From Gymnothorax reevesii (taxonomy: Eukaryota; Chordata; Actinopteri; Anguilliformes; Muraenidae): a stretch of DNA of 64,000 nt. A program made the translations under genes and the position numbers. The notes beneath the pieces were generated by a model, which was given only the letters and a program-made list of their open reading frames with translations, was not told where the DNA came from and did not search any database. The stretch is taken from positions 4,269,501-4,333,500 of the forward strand of contig CM056573.1 in NCBI GenBank assembly GCA_029721435.1, written 5' to 3'. Positions 48,181 to 59,862 of this stretch are shown piece after piece; position 1 is the first letter of the stretch; each line of letters opens with the position of its first letter.

Positions 48181-49453
48181 TTTATGTTTTCGCGTTTTCT
48201 GAAGTCAAAATAGCATCGACATAATATGTAGGTAAACCATACATGTCAGTTTAAGCTGTGTACAGGTACATGTTTACTAACTACAAAATCATAATGACGC
48301 TTTTTTCTTTGAGAAAGGCGGCAATTTTAGACAGACGGCCGCGGAAAGTTAGGAGGCGGCACGCCTTTCAGTTTAATATATGGGGAAAACCTTGAGATTG
48401 CTATTCAAATCTCAACCATGGTTCTACAGTCCATATGCTATGGGTTGCAGTGATCTCAGAATTCAATTGTATCCCTTAGAAATAGTGGGAGGGGGAAAAA
48501 AAACAATTTTCCTTATTTCAATGCAATTATAATAAAAAATATATATAGTCATTATAAGTCACAGGTAGACCGGTGTGGGTTTTGAATGCTCCGTTTCAAC
48601 CTTTTTTTTATTCAACTAACGCACGTGCAGCTCTTCTGAGCACGGCGATTCCCAGTCAAAACCCAAAGTGTTAGTTTCTGAAGTGCCGCTAGGGGCGTCT
48701 GTCGCCGCCACTGCTCCAAGGGACTGCCAAAATACGCCGCTCGTAAAAATAAAAATCTACATCGAATTCCCCACTTTATTGCTGACTGGTCGCGACCCCA
48801 TAGATTTGCGGTTATGTTTAATGAATGGCTTTTCCCAATCGAAATATGCCTGATCAATAAGACGGTTTATGTGAGATTTCACTATGCACGATGCATCCCA
48901 CCGGTTCAGTGTGTAGAACAAAGGCATGACTGGCAAGCCATTGTCACGGTTTGCCAACGTTACGTTCATCTTCTGCAACACCATTCTTATTCATAAATGA
49001 CTTACTATTAATCAAAGGGAAACTTGCCAAACACGCATTGTGCATAAGCCCCTCCTGAGTATTAAAAACTGAATACCAGTATTGCACCAATTTAGGAGAG
49101 AGTACAAGTGGTTTACAAGGAGGACACATTCAAAATCCGTTGGTTACTAGAACATAAATGATGCTGGGGCGCTAGGAGGGGGCGAGAGGCATGCAGAGCT
49201 AGGGAAGGGCAATTAAAATTCCGGATTATCCAGGATACCAGACTAGAGTAAATCACGTTTGGTGCAGCATGTCTCAGGCACGAAGTCCTTATTAACCAAT
49301 TTTAGCCGAGAACAGGCATACAGGTTGATGGAACGAAAAAACGTGGGCACCTTTGCACAAGACAAGAACCAGAGTGAATGTGCCTTAAACGTGCTGTGGC
49401 CTCACAATTCGTGCCAAATCTTCAAATAACACCAATTATTTAAGATTTTTCAC

Positions 49454-49549
49454 CTGTCCATTTGTCTTTGAGGTTGAAGCCGCAGCCTCTCCCGGTTTTT
49501 CAACGTCGGCTTCGCCTTTTGCAGCGGTCTTGGATAATTGCGCTCCCAT
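49454..49549 (-). CDS. marcks: MARCKS exon 1: myristoylation site and N-terminus
   Basis: This codes for residues 1-32. It begins MGAQLSKTAAKGEADVEKPG and ends SKTNGQ just before a CAG/GTGAAA donor at 49453. Gly2 in the context MGAQLSK is the N-myristoylation signal, which with the basic effector domain anchors the protein to membrane. The exon has exactly 32 codons, phase 0, and joins to ENGHVK in exon 2, rebuilding the MH2 sequence TNGQ-ENGHVKANGD. It is in a different frame from the longer ORF covering this spot, so an ORF list misses it. The match with vertebrate MARCKS (MGAQ-SKTAAKGEA) is unmistakable. Confidence 0.95.
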
Positions 49550-50060
49550 GCTTTCTTCCAACAAAGAAACTCGGCCGCTCTAACAGATGAAGGAAAACTA
49601 CGCGTTACAATCCCAAAGTTCCCCCCAAAAAAACCTTTCAAACGTGTTACCGAACAAGCAATATTTAGCCCAAATAACGAACGAATGCACACGCTTCAAA
49701 TTTCAACCGGGCAAGAGTAATGAACAAAATATAAATCCAGATCTGTGGCCGGGTAGAAAATGGAGAAATTTCCCCGGCTGTTAATAAGATGCAGAGTACA
49801 ACGCCCAGGTCCGCAGATGAGTGGGTATCCCTCGCCGATGACGACAGACGGGTCCGGCCAATAAAAACTAACACCGAAAGATGGCAAGGCTTGGAAATGG
49901 CGTGAACAATGGAACAGAGCAGATAGTGCAAACCTGTGAAAATTAACTTCCCTGGTAACTCAAATAAATGGTCAACTGAGGGGTTAAAACAATGGCAAAA
50001 AGCAAACTTGATTGGAATATAATGAACAATGAGTTTGTCATGGCTCGACTGAGACTTCAC
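49550..50060 (-). promoter_or_regulatory. marcks: predicted marcks 5' UTR and promoter region
   Basis: The 500 bases upstream of the ATG are richer in CpG than the flanks. A CCAAT sequence lies on the + strand at 49858-49862 (ATTGG on the gene strand), about 310 bases before the ATG. That suits a 5' UTR of 200-300 bases. No clear TATA box. The start site is not determined. Confidence 0.4.
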
Positions 50061-50297
50061 CGCGCGCTCACATGCGTGTTTAACATATAATAATCAATTT
50101 CCTTGATGATCATTGATGTATTTTGCGTTAGATATACTGGCGATTCATCGATAACAGCATGAACTGGAACGTTCAGGGGGCCATTTTCCTTAAAGTCATG
50201 AAAAATCTGATTTTTTTTTTTTTTTTATGACATCCGTATGAACTATTATATCAACAAGTGTACCGCCTATCGGTGAATGTCGTATTGCTGCGCAATA

Positions 50298-50525
50298 CTA
50301 GTCCCCTACCGGTGTATGCATATTATATTTCCTAAAAAGTAGGTCAAAGTGACCTGAATAGGGCACATGACACACCCTCTCCCCAAAATGCATCCACGCA
50401 CCAACTTTGATGTTCCTAGGTCATACGGTGTAGAAGTTATGGAGCGGACACGAATGCGGACGGACGGACTGATGGACGGACGGAGTGCAATCCTATAGTC
50501 CCCTCTGTTTCCGGTAGGGGACTAA
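50298..50525. repeat. short repeat with TAGTCCCCTACCGG inverted ends
   Basis: The left end TAGTCCCCTACCGG and the right end CCGGTAGGGGACTA are perfect inverses about 225 bases apart. The interior carries GACGGACGGACTGATGGACGGACGG simple repeats and AGGTCAAAGTGACCT, which happens to be a nuclear-receptor-like inverted motif. It is a common animal MITE type. Confidence 0.75.
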
Positions 50526-50953
50526 TAAGAGAGCAGCTTTTGATAGATATCAAACAAATATAAAACTTCATTTTTCGAATATATTGAGTAGTTATGAGAA
50601 AAAAAATTGTGAATATAACCAATGTTTGTTTGCACACACTGGTTTAAAGTGATTGAAAGTCTGAAAAAAAAGATACTGAAACAAGACCTGTGTCATTTTA
50701 TAGGTCTTAGTGAGCAGATAAAGAAAATGCAAAATAACAAAAATCTGTTGGGAATTTTTGGAGAAAATCCACTTTTTCATCGGCACCCAACTTGAAATTT
50801 TCAAACTGACATTAAAGGGTTAAAAAACTTCTGCACTTTGGTGATTTATTTCTGATTTATTTCCTCTGTAGGGTTGTCGATCAAAAGAATGTGAAAAATA
50901 GTAATAGTAGTCCATCTCCTTTCTTTAACCCTAACATGGCAAAAATGTTCTAT

Positions 50954-51389
50954 CTAGCTAAATGTAATACTTAGAATTGTGCTATAGTACTCTTGCTTTA
51001 AGCGCAAACCAAATAGTTTGTTGCTGCTGTCCTTTATCTGATGCCTCTCCCAGAATGTTGAGAAGCCAGCGTGAACTGCTTCGAAAGCTTGCTCTGAGTA
51101 TCTAGCCAATCCACAACCATGGCACTTACTGCTCTTCAGAGTCTTTTGGACGCCCTCTTTTGAGGCTACCTTGTATCTGCTTGGCCTTGAATCCATTGGC
51201 TTTCGCCACTTGGCAAATCAAACAGTCACAAGACTGAACTCTGGGGCTGATCCAACGCAGGCCTTCAATTACCTTTTCCAGTTGGTACAGACAGTTACAT
51301 TTTTGGTCAAGATTACCTTGCCTCATCTTATAAACGTGTTTTCCAAGTGTCACAACGTGATGTTGGCAAACGGCGGTCATGTACATCAT
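50954..51389 (-). pseudogene. decayed Cys-rich ORF (C-D-C..C, KRGRPK, CHGC), transposon-like
   Basis: Two overlapping frames read as one broken protein. The first (51389-51126) gives LEKVIEGLRWISPRVQSCDC, then LICQVAKANGFKAKQ and SLKRGRPKDSE. After a frame change near 51150 the second gives KTLKSSKCHGCGLARYSEQA and STFWERHQIKD. The CxCxxC cluster, AT-hook-like KRGRPK and CHGC resemble an uncharacterised multi-copy family of animal transposon-associated proteins, from memory only. A further upstream frame (51546-51328) may belong to it. I cannot name it. Confidence 0.35.
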
Positions 51390-51599
51390 ACTGAGATATT
51401 ATGTTATCCTGAATTGTTTTTATGTGGTGAACTTCACCCACGATGGAGAAACTCCCTTTACGAAAACAAAGCAAACCAATTCTTGAGCGAACTTCTCTGT
51501 GATTCACAATGGAAGGAAACTGGTCATGGAAAGGCCCATCTTCCACATGCTTTGGCTTTTATGAATGTAAGGTTATGCAACCTTTAAGCTGCATTAACT

Positions 51600-52469
51600 C
51601 CAAAGTAGGAATAATGATGAAAACGACATGGGCATTACTTCCACTCCAGCTGAGGTCATGAATGAAAAGGCCTCTTATACATGATGTCATCAGCTGCCAA
51701 TTGTTCCTACCACACAAAAGGAGAGTTTTGGACTATTGGACTAAAGCTGACCAACATTTTGAGCAACATTATGGGTTATGCTCGGGGATTTAATATTTTC
51801 ATATTTTTGACAATAAATTTGGTTACCATGGTAACCATTTTGTATTTTCACCAATCTGACCCTGTGGTATGATTATCTAATAAGTCAAACTATCGAAAAA
51901 AACACGATGGCATGCAATTATTAACCCCTTTCTTAGGATTTTGCAATTCAAGATGACTGCCACATAAAAAATGACTTCCAGTACACATGCGCAGTTGTAT
52001 TAATTTTGGACTTGCTCACAGAAATCAACGGATGTTGATGAGGATTGGACTATATGGTTTATTTGTGATTTAGGGGTGGTGTTGCTCAGGCAGGTCAGTC
52101 AGAACCTCATACAATGCACTAAGTAGGCTTCCCTTTAACCTTTTAATGAGGCTCAGTATTCGTATTCAAACAGGATCACAGTATTACTGTAGTTAAGGCT
52201 TGTGAGAGTTAATATGGATGCACGTGGTCTGCAAAGAAAATAAAGAAACTAATCACTACACTGCATTACATATTGAGTCATTCTCCACATATTTAACTGA
52301 TATAGGCTACAGTGTACACCCCTACATCATTAACTCATCCATATCACTCAAAATCAATGCATACATTTTAGCTTATTAACGAAGAAACTGAATGATGCTA
52401 AATCTCCGTTTAGCAATTAGCTAAATAAATGACTGCTTAATACTGATTTTTCACAATATTTTAGCTATA
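51600..52469. other. intergenic, no gene seen
   Basis: Short AT-rich ORFs only; no splice-supported exon and no repeat boundary. Confidence 0.4.
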
Positions 52470-52790
52470 GCAAGTTTCAAGTCTCCTTAAATAAATCATG
52501 ATGTTCATTTTTGTAAATTATTGGCTGATATAGACTACAATAAAGGATAAAGCCAAAATATGGTTTTGGGGCGTGGCTATCCTCTGGTCCTCGTCCGATA
52601 CGGTAAGATCCAGAGCCACGTTACTCCCTGGATCTTCAATACACGCTCTCGTCCAATAGAAATCTCATCTGGTTTCAAAATGACAACATGGCGCAATTCA
52701 AATTGCCAGAATCAAGGCTTCCTTTATGGTACGCTGAAACCAATGGGTGACGTCGCAGTAGCTTCGTCCGTCTTTTTATAGAGTCTATGG
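52470..52790. mobile_element. MITE family B, copy 2 (5' truncated)
   Basis: Same order of blocks as 3260-3574: CAAGTTTCAAGTCTCC, AATAAAGGATAAAGCCA, GTGGCTATCCTCTGGT, CTCTCGTCCAATAGAAATC, GGCGCAATTCAAATTGCCA, then the right end GTCTTTTTATAGAGTCTATGG. The left 220 bases and left terminal repeat are absent. The CRE of copy 1 is changed here to TGACGTCG. Confidence 0.75.
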
Positions 52791-53465
52791 CTAAAATTAG
52801 CAGCAAAGATAAAAAACAAGCCCAAAGAGGGCAAAACCTATGGGTCTGGAGCCTTGAAATGTGTGAGTAAAAATATTTTGAAATATTAATGGACTTTCTA
52901 ATGGATTTTTCTCATGTACAGAATCATGCATGCTCCCCATAGCTCTAGAAGCTTTTTCTTGAAGTAATTCCTTTAAATTTGGAATAGAGATAGATTAATT
53001 TTGGCTGAATATCACTACAGAGAGTTTTTTTTTCTGTAGGGCCTGAAGTGTTTGAGAAGGAGGAGGGGCAAAAAATGTAGGTGCCTGCGGTATCCATGGT
53101 AACAACATTTTTTTCCTAATTTGTAAAAAGGAAAATATGAAAAATAACTCTGTAGTGGCATTTTAAAGGTCATTAAAAGTCCTAAGAGGTGGCAAACAAA
53201 TATCTGCAATAGCAACTGAGAAAAGCTTTCCAAACAAACATTGCCAAAAATACAAGATGGCCACCATTGCCATGGTGACTGGATATTTTTTTTCATTCAA
53301 AATATCATTTGTAAATGGAAATTTGTTTCATACTATTTGTGCTGCCTTACTGGTCAGCTATTTGTTTATTGATCATTTAGCACCCTCTGGTGGTGTGTCT
53401 GCAGCAAAACATGATTTCATCCAATGCCACTTCTTTGTGATGAATTAGACTCGTACTTTCTAGAG

Positions 53466-54125
53466 CAGTGGTTCTGAACTCCAGTCCTGGGGACCCACAG
53501 CACTATAAATTTGTGTACCAGCTCAACAGTGAGATGATTCACTTAATCAGCACATGCAAATAGTAAATCTCTTAGTTCATTGAATCAGGTGTCCCCAATA
53601 AAGAAACGCTGCCTTCAGACATTAAACTTTTTGATTAAGAACAGCATTTTACGACGTCCTAACCTTAAGCACACTAAGTAGAACAAGTTGCAATAAAAGT
53701 AAACAGAAAACTAACTTCACCATGTGGGTCATATTATATTTTTTATTTCACGAAGTATCCATTAAATCTGGAGGCTAGAATTAAAAATAAGAATAAAACA
53801 TATTATATTTGGTCCCCTAAGCTTGAAATAATCATGAAAATCTATTTTTAAATAAATAATTGCCACTGTGACATAAAATTTCAATTTTGTCAACGAGCAA
53901 ATCCTCTTTAATGTTGTTTCTTAACTCAAAAGGTAGCCAAAGTATCATGTATATCATGTATATCATGTTATCATGTATAATTGTTCTAGCCCTGGTTTCC
54001 CACACCTATTTCAACTTAGCAAGAGACTGATGGTTAGGATTTGATTGACTGAATCCTGCCATAGCTGAGCTGGCAGACAGATGTGTGGAGCAGTGGGTCC
54101 CCAGGACTGGAGCTGAGAAACACTG
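53466..54125. mobile_element. non-autonomous hAT element with perfect 8-bp target duplication
   Basis: The element starts CAGTGGTTCTGAACTCCAGT and ends with the inverse ACTGGAGCTGAGAAACACTG. TTCTAGAG lies on both sides (53458-53465 and 54126-54133). The CAGTG...CACTG ends and 8-bp duplication are hAT hallmarks. It is 660 bases long with no transposase. A small tandem repeat, (ATCATGTAT)n, lies inside at about 53944-53979. Confidence 0.88.
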
Positions 54126-54579
54126 TTCTAGAGATTTCTGGCATCTTCTTGCCTGGAGGAGACCAGATTAGTCAGGAATCCTGTAGATCATTCCAGAATG
54201 TTCCTAATCTAGATAAATGCTGTGATTTTGGTCAGTTAGAAGGGTTTTTGTTTTGGCATCAAAGTTACATAGTAGTATTAGAGTGTTACTATAAGATTGC
54301 ACAGTGGATTATTTGGAGAAATGTTTGGACCTAGTAAGTGAAGAATAAACTTGTTTAAGTTGTCATTGCCGGTTTTCTTTGTTCTGATTTTCGAAGTCAT
54401 TACACAGCTATGAAAAAGTGCTTTCAAACAATGCTGAACATGAGTAATTGCAGTGATTTCACAAAGAACAGACATAAACACGTATTCCTAAATCGACATT
54501 TATTGTAAAAAAGGAAACAAGCAAGCAAATTCAAAACAGGTACCATATGAACACAATTTGAATATGAACAGTCCTCTGC

Positions 54580-54650
54580 GTGTGTGTGTGTGTGTGTGAG
54601 AGAGAGTGAGTGAGGGAGTGACAGAAAGAGAGAGGGAGAGAAAGTGTGTT
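54580..54650. repeat. (GT)n run followed by a GA-rich tract
   Basis: Nineteen bases of alternating GT pass directly into (GA)n and a purine-rich stretch on the + strand. Confidence 0.9.
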
Positions 54651-55009
54651 CACATACGAGTGGATATGTACAATCACCTTGGAGTGCGCCGTGCAAACAC
54701 AGGCATGACATTCGCGGTGTGTTTGGCTGGTTTTATTGTCGCTCGGGGCACAAGGCTGGCACCTTTGTTCCTGGGGAAGAGATTGGGGAGGTGGCAGTGA
54801 GCGGCTGGGCGAGCCGACGGGGAAAAGGCTGGGGACGCGGCTGGGCTTCAGAGTGTTAAATGGGAGCTCAAGGCACAAAGAAAGTTCCGTATGTGTGTTT
54901 GTAGGAAGATATGATAGAGTGTTTGGTCTTGAGGGTGTGGTTCATGTAGCCAGTTGGCACAAAGTAGGAGAAAGAGACGGGTTCCCGTAACGACCTTCAG
55001 TGTATTTGG

Positions 55010-55245
55010 AGGGTATGTTTCCCCTGGGGTGGGGGAAGGGTGAGGGAGGGGGACACGCGGCAGGAGAGAGAGACAGGTTCCTGCAACTAACACAAAAGAT
55101 TCTCTATTCAGCCCAGAGGGGTGTTGCTCTTGTGGGGTCATGGGCACATGAGGGAAAGTGGTGGGGGGGGTGGTGGTGTATGTGAGGTGTGGTGTGGTGC
55201 AGGGGTGGTGAGAGTGTGTGAATGTGTGTATGGGGATGTTTTCCA
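55010..55245 (+). other. G-rich strand-asymmetric tract
   Basis: The + strand has many runs of three to seven Gs (for example GGGGTGGGGGAAGGG and GGTGGGGGGGGTGG) and very little C. It includes a tract of imperfect GGTGTG repeats at 55155-55240. Such runs could form G-quadruplexes. Open frames on either strand here are a side effect of composition. Confidence 0.6.
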
Positions 55246-55261
55246 TCTGCTGGATGAATAT

Positions 55262-56368
55262 AATGCAGTCTTGTCCATTCATTTCCGATGGCAGTCACTT
55301 TTGACCGGGAACGCCGAAGGTGTAACAAAGTTTTTGAATTTTCAAAATTCAATGAAAATGGTGATCAGCAATTTTATATGTTCAGGTGCCTGGTGTGGAG
55401 GATGTCATGAGGTTTTGAGGAAATTGGATGAAAAACACATCATTTATGCTTCAGGAGAGCTGTAAAATCCGTCAGATTTGACCAAACACTCTAGCCCGAA
55501 AATTTTTATGGCACCATTTCAGTCGGCAACGTCATCAATTTATCTCGAATAAATATATGAAGTAGGTTTGATGTGTGGTAACCTTGCATCTTGCGGAGGT
55601 CTTCCTAAATAAGTGCATTCCGACAGCTTCATATCAAAAAATGCAAACTATTCCTTTAAACAATACAATTTCCCACTGCCACAAATAATTTTAATTTTCA
55701 GAGGCTTTAAACTCATTTCCCGCAGCTTTAACCTCACATTGTCAGCAATACGAACTTCACATTTTCGGCAGCTCCCAGCTTTCCCCCGCAGTTTATCCTG
55801 GAACTGTGCTTTCCTAGTTTTATTTATTATTCTTATTCACAAGAGACCATGTGTAGTTTAAACATAAATGTCGCCATCTGATGCACCGCAACCAGTTTAT
55901 AGCTTCAAGCTAATTTGCATCTGCAGTCCCTCGGCAGGTCCAAAAAAAAAAAAAAAACTTGTCTATTCAGAAGTTGTGTTGGCTGAGCCCTGTATGACGG
56001 CACCCTTCCCGTATTGGTTTGGCGTCTGGGTCAAGGATGGGTGAATTGGAGGTTCAGCCAAAGCCCACGCAGACCTGCCACATCCAGGCCCGATATGACA
56101 GTCCTGTCCCGTTTTTGTTTCAGATGGGTGAAACAGAGGGGCCCCAGCGCTGGCCTGTGATGCGAAACAGGACGGCGGACCAGCACCCATCAGCAAGTGG
56201 GGGTCAGATGGAAACCGATGGAAACACGACTCTTAGCCCAGACGCAGCGCATTTTACACTCGCTATCCTGGCTTCAACTGTTCGTATTCCGTACACACAC
56301 ACCCCTCTAGCAATTGTAGCACAATTGTGCACATACTTAAACAAAAAACAAATGAATTATATATGCAT
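55262..56368. other. intergenic, no gene seen
   Basis: No exon or repeat with definable ends. Poly(A) run at 55943-55957. Confidence 0.4.
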
Positions 56369-57575
56369 ATACCGATCAGCCACAACTTTATGTCCACCTG
56401 CCTAATATTGTGTAGGTCCCACTTTGGTTGCCAAAACAGCCCTGACCCATTAAGGCACAGACTCCAGTACATATCTGAATGTGCGCTGTTGTATCTGGCA
56501 CCAGCAAATCCTTTGAATCCTGTAAGTTGCGAGGTCAAGCCTCCATAGATTGGACTTGTTAGACCAGCACATCCCTCAGGTGCTCAACTGCATGAGATCT
56601 GGGGACTTTGGAGGCCAAATCAACACCTTGAACTCATTGTTGTGTTTCTCAATACATTCCTGAACCGTTTTTTGCAGTGCGGTGGGGCGCATAATCCTGC
56701 TGACGGAGGCCACTGCTATTAGGAAATACCGTTTCCATCGATGGGTGTGGTTATTAGGTTTGCAGCTATGCTTAAGTAGGTGGTGCATTTCAAAGTAACA
56801 TCCATATGAATGTCGGGACCCAAGGTTTCCCAGCAGAACATCGCCTTCAGCGTCACACCGTCTCCGCCGGCCCGACTCCTTCCCCGTACTGCATCCTGAT
56901 GCCATGACTTCCTCAGGTAAGCGACGCATACGCACCGGCCATCTACCTGATGTCAAAGAAAACGTGATTCATCAGACCAGGCCACCTTCTCCCATTAGTC
57001 CGAGGTCCAGTTCTGATGCTCATGTACCCAGTGTAGGTGCTTTTGGTGGTTGGCAGGGGTGAGCATGGGCATATTGACCAGTCTGCAGCAATGTAGCCCA
57101 ATACTGTGGTGCACTGTGTGTTTCGACACCTATCAGAACCAGCATTAACCTTCTCTGTAATTTCAGCCACAGTAGCTCCTCTGTTGGATTGGACCACAGA
57201 GGCCAGCCTTCACTCCCCACACACATCAGTAAGCTTTGGCCACCTATGAAACTGCCGCTGGTTCACCGGTTTTCCTTCCTTAGACCACTTTCGGTAAGTA
57301 CTCACCACTGCAGGCTGGTAACACCCCACAGGAGCGACAGTTTTGGAGATACCCTGACCCAGTCATCCAACCATTGCAGTTTGGCCCCTGTCAACGTTGC
57401 TCTCATCCTCTCATCCTTATGTTAGCCCATTTTCCTTGCAACCAACACATCATCTTCGAGGACAAAATATTCACTTGCTGCCTAATAAATCCAACCCACT
57501 CTCAGGTGCCATTATAACGACATAATCTCATTCACTCCATCTTTCAGTGGTAATAAAGTTATGGCTAATCGGCAT
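56369..57575 (-). mobile_element. decayed Tc1/mariner element with TIRs
   Basis: The left end TACCGATCAGCCACAACTTTAT and the right end read in reverse, TGCCGATTAGCCATAACTTTAT, match. On the - strand transposase pieces remain in family order: GATVAEITEKVNAGSDR, a WPGLMNHVFF segment (W-S-DE-S-FLF in intact copies, with the first catalytic Asp lost), LLGNLGSRHSYGCYFE and VLIWPPKSPDLMQ. Many frameshifts and replaced catalytic residues make it clearly dead. The family is widespread in fish. Confidence 0.85.
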
Positions 57576-57672
57576 CTATCAGATTATAGGCTACATCACA
57601 GACTATTCACCGACATTTGGTTTCAAAGATCCATTTAATCTATTGGCGCGTGCTGAACTGGTGTCGTGTCTG

Positions 57673-57886
57673 ATTGGCTGCGGAAACTGTCAATTGAATC
57701 TCGGCTGGTTGCTGCTGTCGTAGGGGTCTGCAGCTTTTGCGCCATCAGATGCACGTCCAGAGGGGCGAGGGGGCCGTCCGCCTACGGAATTGATAGTATC
57801 TTTGAAATATTGAGTCATACGTAAATAATATCAATGCATCTGATTGCACCGCTGAAGACATAATGTAATATAAGGCTCCGATTCAG
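57673..57886 (+). promoter_or_regulatory. candidate CpG-rich promoter and first exon of an unseen + strand gene
   Basis: An inverted CCAAT box (GATTGGCTGCGG, ATTGG at 57673-57677) precedes a CpG-rich stretch. It leads to a consensus splice donor, GATTCAG then GTAAGA (57887). No long ORF crosses it, so the exon would be 5' untranslated. CpG enrichment continues to about 58700. A pyrimidine-rich acceptor at 63980 could be its partner. The gene itself would lie to the right of the window. Confidence 0.3.
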
Positions 57887-59459
57887 GTAAGAAATTTCCC
57901 CCCTCTGATGTCTTGATGCAGCTGTATCTTTTCATTCAGTTCGTTTGTCCTGCTAATTTGATTTTGTTATACCATAGTTAGCAAGCTAAACATCTGCAAG
58001 AGAGGGTGTACATACAGTACATCTCTGGCGTCTATATGCCAGTTATTATGACTTGTGTTTGGTAAACATTGGCTGAAATGTGTAGAAAAAACAGTGGATA
58101 GTTGGTTAGCCAGCTACTGTGATCCGAGGACGCTGCGGGATAATGCGCTGCTGTGATTAAAAAAAGGCTTAACTGAGGTTATGATTTATTGAGTTTTGGA
58201 CCAACGCGAACGCGTTCTGACTACCGGGTCATTATAATCCAGTCATGCAATCCGTGAAGATTTCAATGTCTCCAACATTACGCATTAATTCGTGGGCGAA
58301 TCGATGTGTCGTCGCCTGCGCAGAGGAGCAACAATCCAACACTAGCCAGCATGATCCCAGCTGAGATGGTCAGTTACCAACATTCTTCTTCGGCGGTCCC
58401 AGACCTTTGACAACTACGGATTCATTCGTTGAGAGTCGTGTTTTTTTAGGTGTGTTTGTGCGCATTGTATCTGTACGCGCGGTCCGCCTGTGAGGACCTG
58501 TCGCCTCCTGCAAGTCAGCGGCGGTTTGTTCTCGAATTTTGCTTTGGCGAAACACCAGTTTCCTCACGAACGTGATCCCGTACAGCACGAGTTGGTTTGC
58601 CAAAAAAACAAACAAACAGCGTTGGGTGACGAGTTCAAAATTTGTCTCGGTGAATTGTTGTCTCACGCATCATACCAAGAAATAAGCGTAAAATTATGAG
58701 TTACAGGGGTTAATTCAGACGAGCTTTATTAGTGGGACATTCCGTGGTATTCATTTTGAGCCCAATGGGGGGACATATAGAGATGTAATTCCGTCTCAGC
58801 TGCTAATGTGTTGGTCCTCTGAATTGTTTGAATGACTGAATATGAGCTACTTTAGGAGCGCTTAAGGTGATGTAAAAATGAATGTCATCGACGGTAATTA
58901 ATGCACTTAATTACATAAAAGAAAAAGAAAAACTGTTACGGACAGGACAGATTGTGACGGGTTTTTTGTGACGAAGTGGTTAAATGCAGGTCCTATGGTC
59001 CTTATTGAACTGAATTTGAGTTCTGTATTGAGAGCTATGCTGTGCATTTCTCATGCTTTTTTGTCTTGGCCTCAGAGAACAGAGGTATTTAAACTGTATT
59101 TACTCTGATGTTTCGCAAGTTGGGCAGTTTGGGTTTCAGTCATCATGCTGACCCCCTATAGCCACAGTTGATCGACAGTGGAATGAATGTTTTGCGTTTT
59201 GTTCAAAGTGCTCGTATATAAGCAGCAAACATGCATAACAGGATGAGTCATGATCTGTGGGGCGCCGTTTGTAAAATAGGGTGCGTTGTTTTGAATCGTA
59301 CAGTTTTTGCACAATTAGCGTCCAAAACCAGGATAAAAGATTGTTGCCATTTTAAAGCGTCTCTTTTTCACACATTTACGCACAAATATGTGCAAATTGG
59401 TGTAGAAAAGGTGATTTCGTTTCTTGTAGTATAACTTTTTGTAGAAGGAAGAAGTTGAC
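57887..59459. other. CpG-richer region without a confident gene
   Basis: CpGs are unusually frequent up to about 58700. A 98-codon - strand frame (58370-58666) has a hydrophobic segment but starts with GTG right after a stop, with no family match. I read it as composition-driven. Confidence 0.35.
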
Positions 59460-59605
59460 ATTAAATATTAAATCTAAACGTTAAATCTAAATCAAATTGC
59501 TAAATATAAATCTAAATTATATATAATATTGGATTATATAGGCCTACATATAATTATATATATGATTTATGATTTAGATTTAAGGTTTAGATTTAACCTG
59601 TTCGC
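59460..59605. repeat. AT-rich imperfect repeat of AAATCTAA
   Basis: AAATCTAA and its inverse TTAGATTT recur many times, with TATATA stretches between, giving an inverted, low-complexity tract. Confidence 0.75.
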
Positions 59606-59862
59606 CAGTAGATGGCACTGTCAGCTTAGCATTGCTGTTCTGAGGATCGTACATTACTTAAGCGTGAAGACAACTCGAGCGAGTAGTCAACAGCGTGCGA
59701 GCGAGAAATGACTACGGGTGTAAACCAAAATTTGGCAACAGCCATACAGATGGCTGTTTCCTTTGGTGTACGGGCAGCGTCAGTTTGCGTCTTGATTACG
59801 CCGACAAAATAAGTCTACAGTTTGCGTACTGCTTTAATCGCTAGCCAGCTGGTTGGCTTCAT

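Larger units (their letters stand above)
35482..49453 (-). other. marcks: marcks intron 1 (about 14 kb, transposon-filled)
   Basis: The intron runs from the GTGAAA donor (49453) to the TTGCAG acceptor (35482) and is phase 0. It is built largely of mobile elements listed separately. Stretches without any assigned element (38700-40170, 43900-45150, 46240-47900, 48200-49440) show no supportable gene, apart from the weak candidate exon at 47941-48180. Confidence 0.85.

Noticed and set aside
58370..58666. 98-codon - strand frame with a hydrophobic segment, possible small membrane protein
   Set aside because: It has no ATG near its start (begins GTG right after a stop), no recognised family and sits in CpG-rich sequence that lengthens random frames.
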